NCBI GenBank assembly: GCA_000697475.1
Contig: JNEU01001111.1
Span: 1 to 64,000, forward strand
Origin: Lichtheimia corymbifera B2541
Taxonomy: Eukaryota > Mucoromycota > Mucoromycetes > Mucorales > Lichtheimiaceae
Length of the DNA stretch: 64,000 nucleotides
Direction: 5' to 3'
Part shown: positions 57,773 to 64,000 of the stretch, piece after piece
Layout of the letters: every line of letters begins with the position of its first letter
How positions within the stretch are numbered: position 1 is the first letter of the stretch
Notes under the pieces: generated by a model
What the model was told of the DNA's origin: nothing
Databases searched by the model: none
What the model saw: the letters and a program-made list of their open reading frames with translations, nothing else
Translations under genes and position numbers: made by a program

Positions 57773-58513
57773 GGTGTATGTGTTTTTGGTTTGTATCTAG
57801 AAGGAAAGACAACCCTCGTCCTTTTTGCTTTGCTTAAAATTTGCTTCCGTGACTACCGTCGTTTAGGCTCTGCTGCAGGCTAACACAGACACACCAATGC
57901 ATTAACATGATACGCGGACACACTCTGAAGAATGTCCGAAGATGATCCATTGAATAGCTGATTAAATGCCATATGATATGTTTTTCCTTTGATCTCGTCT
58001 ATTAACCTACAAACATGAATAAAGATGAGTTGCCTTTTCCGCACGTGACTTCAAGCCCCATTATATCATTTCTTTGTACCCTTCACGAGATGTCGCTTGC
58101 TTCAAAACTACGCATTCTTTTTTTCATTTCTGAGAGCAATACACCGCTGACCTACATATAACAAGTGGTCCCCATTATGTACTGTATATCGCTAATCACA
58201 AGACTATAGCTGGGAAATACTACCCCATGTAGTAATTACATCATGACCAGGATCCTGTAATTGATGCAAGTGTCTTGCTGTATACAGGCACACACATATT
58301 GACCACTGCCGAGTCAGCTGTGGATAATGATGATGATAGTCGTCAAGCTCGGAATAAATATTAGTTGACCCACCTCATGATGTTTTGATAAAAAGTTGTA
58401 ATCAGCAGCAGCAACAAGAAAAACTTCCGTGAACTGATATTCGGCACCCTTTTCCCTTTTTTTCTTTTATCCTCCAGTCAGCTATTACATATACGTAGCA
58501 TTAACCCCAAAAA
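57773..58513. other. Divergent promoter region, TOM22 / AMN1-like
   Basis: 741 bp, AT-rich, with a pyrimidine-rich leader before 58514. No gene was found. Confidence 0.5.
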
Positions 58514-59644
58514 ATGATGGATGGACTTTATGAATCACTCAATTGCTATCGGGGGCGACAATCATTACCAGCCGAGCAGAATAGGATTGAATGTCATTTG
58601 GTGTTCCAGCTGCCTGAAATCGTTAGCCTGATTATGCAGTTTCTTCCAAACCACCAAACATCACGCCGAAAATGTCTACCCAACAACAAGCAACGATTGC
58701 AGTGGATATACCCATGTCTTTTTGTGAATCGATTATGGCATGATTGTGCAGCACGTATTATGTATCAGATGGCCATCTTTGAAGATGGAACGCTTGCTGA
58801 TTTTGCAAGCTTTGCAGCCGTTTGCGGTACCAATGCTAATGCAGATCACCCACGACCACTTGCATTACAACACCCAGTACAACGCTTGCTCAGTGATCAA
58901 CGACGTAACGTGTATCGACGTAGTCTACGCACATTAGCAGTACGGCGGCTTAAGGATAAAGGCCATGTAGCAACACTGGAAAAAATGGGTGCTCATATGG
59001 TCCATTTGGAGAAATTAGAAGTGTACATCTGTGATCCAGTGAGCAATGCAACCATTGAACCATTCGTACGACCATCATTAACCGAGTTGACTTTGGCTGG
59101 ATGTGCAAGGGTTGATGATGATCTTTTGCTGCAGGTGGCTGCCACGTGTCCAAATCTGCAGCATCTCGACGTACGCGCTTGCAGTAGCGTATCAGATGTG
59201 TCTATCAGTGCTATTGCGCATGCGTGCTCCAACTTGCGTCACCTCAATGTGGGTCGTGTGCGAGACCATGATTTGATCACAAGCCGCTCCATCAGCTTGG
59301 TTGCTAGGCTCACTCGTGTCAGCGTTGTTGGATTTACAGGGTGTGCTATCACAGATGACTGTATGCTATTACTTGCACGTCTACGCTGCCACGATATCGA
59401 ACGCGTATCAATCAACCATTGTCCTCGTCTCACCAATCGCACCTTACGAGCATTCATGTATTACTGCAACAAGCTTACCGTGTTTGAAATGAAGGAATGT
59501 CATAGCATGGATGATTGGGAAGCCGTAGCAAAACTTGTTGAGCGTCAAGTTTTACTCACCCTTTGCCAACAACAAAATCGGGCGTGTGCTGAATGGGCCA
59601 AGAGACATGGAAGAAAACTCAATGTAAAGGCACCCATAAAATAA
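58514..59644 (+). CDS. F-box/LRR protein, AMN1-like
   Basis: Single-exon gene, 376 aa. The N-terminal region (about 25-85) resembles an F-box: HLVFQLPEIVSLIMQFLP, then PCLFVNRLWHDCAARIMYQ. Cysteine-containing leucine-rich repeats follow from about residue 170 to 345: SLTELTLAGCARVDDDLLLQ, NLQHLDVRACSSVSDVSISA, VSVVGFTGCAITDDCMLLLA, RVSINHCPRLTNRTL. The spacing matches AMN1, the antagonist of mitotic exit in yeast, and the wider SCF substrate-adaptor group. The adaptor role is inferred; a substrate cannot be predicted. Confidence 0.8.
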   Translation: MMDGLYESLNCYRGRQSLPAEQNRIECHLVFQLPEIVSLIMQFLPNHQTSRRKCLPNNKQRLQWIYPCLFVNRLWHDCAARIMYQMAIFEDGTLADFASFAAVCGTNANADHPRPLALQHPVQRLLSDQRRNVYRRSLRTLAVRRLKDKGHVATLEKMGAHMVHLEKLEVYICDPVSNATIEPFVRPSLTELTLAGCARVDDDLLLQVAATCPNLQHLDVRACSSVSDVSISAIAHACSNLRHLNVGRVRDHDLITSRSISLVARLTRVSVVGFTGCAITDDCMLLLARLRCHDIERVSINHCPRLTNRTLRAFMYYCNKLTVFEMKECHSMDDWEAVAKLVERQVLLTLCQQQNRACAEWAKRHGRKLNVKAPIK

Positions 59645-60299
59645 AAAATCATTAAACTCGAGACTCTTGGTCACAAAAAGGCCGTATGTACCATGAGACA
59701 AAGACACCGGTTCATTATACTTGATGATTATATGAATGGATCCCCTTTATTTAGTGATCTAGTGGGATGGGCCTTGCCATATGCGGACAAGAAAAAGGGG
59801 GAGGGCACATCAGCATCAATATGTCCTCTGCAACCCCCTTTCACCCTTCTTTGATCGCAAAGTGACGTTAGTAAACGGGAACAATCATCCGTAACTTGGA
59901 TGCCAAACGAGCCAATTTGTTTTTTTCAATCCACATGCATAACATGTATATGCTTGCAGATGACAAAAAATTGAAGGCAGTGGTTAAAAGTGATGTGATA
60001 GGTGTGTCATGAATAATCGACTTTTGGGAAGATCGTAACCCAAAATGGTCGACACACATCCAGGGATGCTACTGGACACATAATGAGCAGCTTGCGTACT
60101 TTTTTATGCGATGATGGCTGCTCCTTACTGTTGACAATATGTTTTTGTCGCACCGCATGCTTTGTTGTTTCGCCCAAAGGGGGTTGGGATGAATTCCATT
60201 TTCAACCACCCAGCTTCCTCATCTCTTTTCCTTGCCTTTCTTTTCACTTTTTTTTAATCCCTTTCCCTTTCCTTTTGGACATGCCCTAAGCCATCGAGT
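59645..60299. other. Spacer between the AMN1-like and RasGEF genes
   Basis: Contains pyrimidine-rich tracts at about 60220-60275, just before the RasGEF start. No gene was found. Confidence 0.5.
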
Positions 60300-62505
60300 A
60301 TGGAACATATTCAGGCTCTGGTGTGCAATGCATCTGATTGTTTCGGCAGTGGAAATCTAAAGGTGAGAGTGACTAAAAAGTTGACACCTTTCAAGGACGA
60401 GTGAAATAACCAAAATCGATGCGTGTTGCAGAGTTCCTATGACTTATATCTCAGGGCACTGGATGCCGCTATCATAGAGCTTCGACAAATTAGATTCATT
60501 GATCAATGTAAATGCCTGAGACTTTTTACCATCATCGTCTACTCACACTTGTTGTATGAGCAGATGCAATATGTGATAGCACTGATGGCTTATTTGCACT
60601 TGCGAAAACGTGCTTGGATCACACACAAACCATCTTGACAGAATCGCAAGGTCGACGACCAACACAACAGCAACAGCAACAGCAACAACCTTCTCCCCCA
60701 CCACCACCACCACTACCTCCTAAACCTCCATCTATCATGCAGCGATGTACGACAACAGTGAAAACAACGCAGGACGAACTTAAGCCTCGAGCACGAATAT
60801 ACAATACAAACAACAGCAGTCCACCAGCATCTCCTCTTCTCTTATCCGCTCCAATTCACGCTGTAAAGAATCTCATTTCAACAAATACAACTAGCTCAGC
60901 ATACAAAAAGGCAGACACGAGTCATCATTCCCCACAACACGATGAGCTTGTACAAATGGCAAGCGGTGCTATAGATCCATCATGTGTTGTTGAAGCCCAA
61001 TCAGATGATCTTGTTGCCGCCGGTAGCAACGGTATCAGCACCCTGCCAACAACAACAATGATCGGCACTTGTACTACAGCCGAACCCATTCCGTCGATCC
61101 CACAAGCACCTTTGATGATCATTTATCACTCTTTACAACAAAAACTTGATTATTACGAACGCCACAAGTTGCCGATTGCCGATGTAAAGCAATCCTTGAA
61201 CCGTGTGCGTCATATACATATGTCAGCCACCACCGTACCCACTATCCTTCAATTCGCCCCCATCATTGTAGCTTATCAACTCACGCTGATTGATTCAGCC
61301 ATCTTTCGAAATATACAGCCATCCGCTTTGCTTAAGCATCAACCACCAAAGGCACCCCATCCAGCTATTGTTGCGTCAACCGATTTCTTCAATTACCTAA
61401 CACGTTTAATTGAACACGCTATTCTCTTGCAGCAAGAAGCCTCTGGACGTGCACAGCAAATCAACTACTGGGTCAAGATTGCATGGAAGTGCCATGATCT
61501 CCGCAATTTTCAAACGACCAAAGCCATTGTATCAGCATTAGGAACACCGCCCATCCAACGCTTGAAGCGGTCATGGGCCTTTGTACCCAAGAAAGCAATG
61601 GCCCGTCTTGAATTGCTATCCGCTATATTATCTGAAAAAGCCAACTATGAGCAATATCGAGAGCGCTTATCTCAGCAATCTTCCAGTGATCCCGTTGTTC
61701 CTTTTCTTGGTCTCTTTATGCATGACCTTACTTACCTCCATGCATGTGGGCGTAAGGCTGACCATGTGCTTACCCAATTTGCCACGCTGCAAAGCCATCC
61801 ACCTTATACCTCGGCACTCCCTTCGGCGTATAGCAAGGATCTCGGCAAGAAATATCGCACAAGCAGTGTCGAAATGCAACAATGCCTGGTAACCCAATAT
61901 CTGGTAAGCTGACATGAGGATGTAATAGGATGCGGGAATCCTCACATTATATATGTATATAGTTGACCAGATCATGGGTGAGTGAAAAAGTGGTGGATGA
62001 ATTAAGCCAACTTCGAGAACCACCTGCCAAAGTCATACGAAGCAATTCGGCTGTGGATGAATCATCACCGTCGAGTGTTTGGAGCAGCACAGGCAGCTTG
62101 CTTTCATTTGTTGCCAATAGCACCAATAGCAGCGTTTATAGCCGCCCTGTGAGTTTGGATGATGAGGATGATGATGACGACATGGCATGTTGTGATCACG
62201 AGTCATATAAACGACATGCATGGATGCTCGGTCGCAAAAGCGTGGATAACAACAACAGCAATGGGAATCATATCAAGAAACGACAGCAATTTCGATTATC
62301 ACGTCATTTTTCATTTGAAGATCTGGATGGTCATCGCAATAAGCAACAACAGCAGCAACAAGGCTTGTCCTTGTTCCGTAAAGATTTTACATTTTGGCGC
62401 AGTGCCTCATCACGAATGGATGATTCTCAAGTCCCGCATCACCCCCTTGACCAAGATCCAATGTACCAGCAACCACAGCAACGCAACAGCATCAGTATTG
62501 CATGA
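60300..62505 (+). CDS. Ras guanine-nucleotide exchange factor (CDC25 domain)
   Basis: Predicted activator of a Ras-family GTPase, cytosolic or membrane-associated; 673 aa. Exons: 60300-60362, 60432-60507, 60564-61903, 61963-62505. Residues 1-60 (LKSSYDLYLRALDAAIIELRQ) have the helical spacing of an MIT-like domain. A Gln/Pro run (QQQQQQQQPSPPPPPPLPP) and a Ser/Thr-rich linker follow. The catalytic region spans about residues 225-490: TILQFAPIIVAYQLTLIDSAIFRNI, PAIVASTDFFNYLTRLIEHAIL, NYWVKIAWKCHDLRNFQTTKAIVSAL, PPIQRLKRSW, VVPFLGLFMHDLTYLHA. The last third is Ser-rich with a short acidic run and a poly-Gln tract. There is no SH3 domain, unlike yeast Cdc25. It is convergent with the next gene, 48 bp apart. 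Confidence 0.88.
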
Positions 62506-62553
62506 TTTGTGTATCTTGTTCCTTTATTGTACATATAAACCACCCTTTCAATT

Positions 62554-63712
62554 TTATATTGGACGTTCGATTACTTCTCCCAAATCATCACCCTCCATTA
62601 AAGGGGTTGTATCCATTGTTGATTCAGTTGTTGTAGGTACAGCAGGGTTCTTGTTTTTCAATTTCTTCACGGGTGTGGAGGTCAATATCCCAGGTATCCT
62701 ATCAAGCATGTTTACATGAATATCATTTGTCATATTGCAATCCCCTTTCTTCTCCTTACTCTGATTGCCCACTCCATTCCTGGATTGCATCACGTCTTGC
62801 TTGAGCACATGTATCAGGGAGACAAGTATAATCAATAGCGTTGGTTGCTGTTTCCTTTGCCTTGTCCTTTGGTTTAATTCCTGAGGGGAAAGCTGCGTAC
62901 CATCCTTGGATCATCTCATAACACTGCTGCAACTCGATTGACCATCTGTGTGCCATGCAATAGAGTCGACTACACGCGCCCATATATACGAACATGAGAG
63001 ACGTAAAGTGCCTTAAGCGTAGTGTCTTGGTTTGTTCACTATATGCGTCATAGATATAAGTTAGATCCCACCATAGGGTACCCAAACGTGAGTTTACTTA
63101 CACGTATGCTTTCATCAGTAATGCTTGTAATCTGTCTAGTAGTAATGCAGCGGCGATGATACGATGCATGGTGTATTCTGCTAGCTCTTTGGTTGGTATA
63201 AAGTTCCAGGGTCCTTTACAATTATCAATTCTATGCACAAAGGTGAGATTGATGTAAGAGTTGGAGGAAAGCCACGAGTAATACATACGAGGCGACGTTC
63301 CAAAACACACGAAGAAACCTAGCAACGACCTGATCTATCGCGAGTCCTTTCAAGCGTTTGCATAGTTGTCGCACCTATAACCAGATACATACAATAAATA
63401 ACTGATGCTGCTTTTCCACCGTTATATAACTTTTCATACTTGAGCTATAATTCGGAAGCGAGGGAAGAGTCTTTGGGAATTGGAGAGCTTGTAAAAAGTG
63501 CGATCGATGACAGCAACCTCGACCCAGAATTGCTGCTTCTTCATTTCTTTGGTGGATCGCTTCAGTTGCTTTATATTCTGCTCGTGATCGGCTTTGATCT
63601 TTTTGTTGAGCTGTTCTTTTGGTAGAGCATTGGGTGTCGTGGGTGGTGATAGCTCCAAAAAGGTATAAGCTGGAGTGGATGTCATGTTGGCAAGTTTAAA
63701 AGAAGCATGCAC
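62554..63712 (-). CDS. NEPRO-like (nucleolus and neural progenitor protein) family
   Basis: 303 aa from five exons: 63712-63440, 63374-63289, 63230-63102, 63038-62760, 62698-62554; every join is in phase. The helical core has FYKLSNSQRLFPRFRIIAQVRQLCKRLKGL, FLRVFWNVAS, TMHRIIAAALLLDRLQALLMKAY and RHFTSLMFVYMGACSRLYC. The sequence resembles the N-terminal domain of NEPRO, a nucleolar protein associated with RNase P/MRP-type functions. Recognition is from memory and moderate. The C-terminal 50 residues are polar and probably disordered. The start could also be the Met at 63685. Intron 3 is needed to avoid a stop directly after KAYV and contains a CTAAC branch site. Confidence 0.6.
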
Positions 63713-63870
63713 ATATGCTTGTATCTCAGCCCATTCAAAAACCCATTATTACTACTCTTCTTATCAGGTGCAAACATTTGGAAATCACATTTTATCACTT
63801 TTTTGATTATCTATAAGCTACTTTTTCTTGATTGGTCGACTGTACAATTATAAAAGCAACACCAAAACCC

Positions 63871-64000
<130 letters not shown>

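Overview
The window is nuclear DNA of a filamentous fungus, most likely an early-diverging one (Mucoromycota, Mucorales-like). The grounds are introns of about 40-90 nt with GTAAGT-type donors in nearly every gene, moderate GC, a class V myosin, a large-subunit catalase, a CreC/WDR20 protein, transcription factors rich in Ser/Gln/His runs, and a CCHC-knuckle ORF of LINE ORF1/gag type. The species cannot be named from the sequence alone. I traced 22 protein genes exon by exon; all but one have introns checked by reading phase, or are intact single exons. I saw no rRNA, tRNA or CRISPR.

Layout. 1-4.0 kb: degenerate non-coding repeats. 4.2-15.8 kb: ribosomal protein uS4 (RPS9), a PMT1-type protein O-mannosyltransferase, a TALE-like homeodomain factor with a 2.7 kb empty upstream region, and glutathione synthetase. 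18.5-22.3 kb: two C2H2 factors flanking ribosomal protein eL36, again with large empty upstream regions. 25.5-31.0 kb: a TLC-domain membrane protein, PEX7 and a secreted catalase with a 10-nt microexon. 32.4-38.1 kb: a repeat island that shares blocks with the left edge of the window. It holds a head-to-head foldback array and, inserted in one arm, an intact retroposed CCHC ORF with poly(A) and a target-site duplication. 38.1-64 kb: a dense housekeeping stretch: HEAT-repeat protein (DNAAF5-like), CTD-kinase-type cyclin, myosin V, CreC/WDR20, an unidentified helical protein, ETF-ubiquinone oxidoreductase, TOM22, an AMN1-like F-box/LRR protein, a RasGEF, a NEPRO-like protein and the 3' end of a DAHP synthase.

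The genes do not form a metabolic cluster. Loose themes are redox and mitochondria (GSH2, catalase, ETF-QO, TOM22, PEX7), growth and polarity (PMT1, myosin V, RasGEF, AMN1) and transcription (homeodomain, two C2H2, cyclin, CreC). The most unusual region is 32.4-38.1 kb. There the palindromic partner arm keeps an uninterrupted copy of the insertion site, so the retroposition event can be read directly from the DNA.
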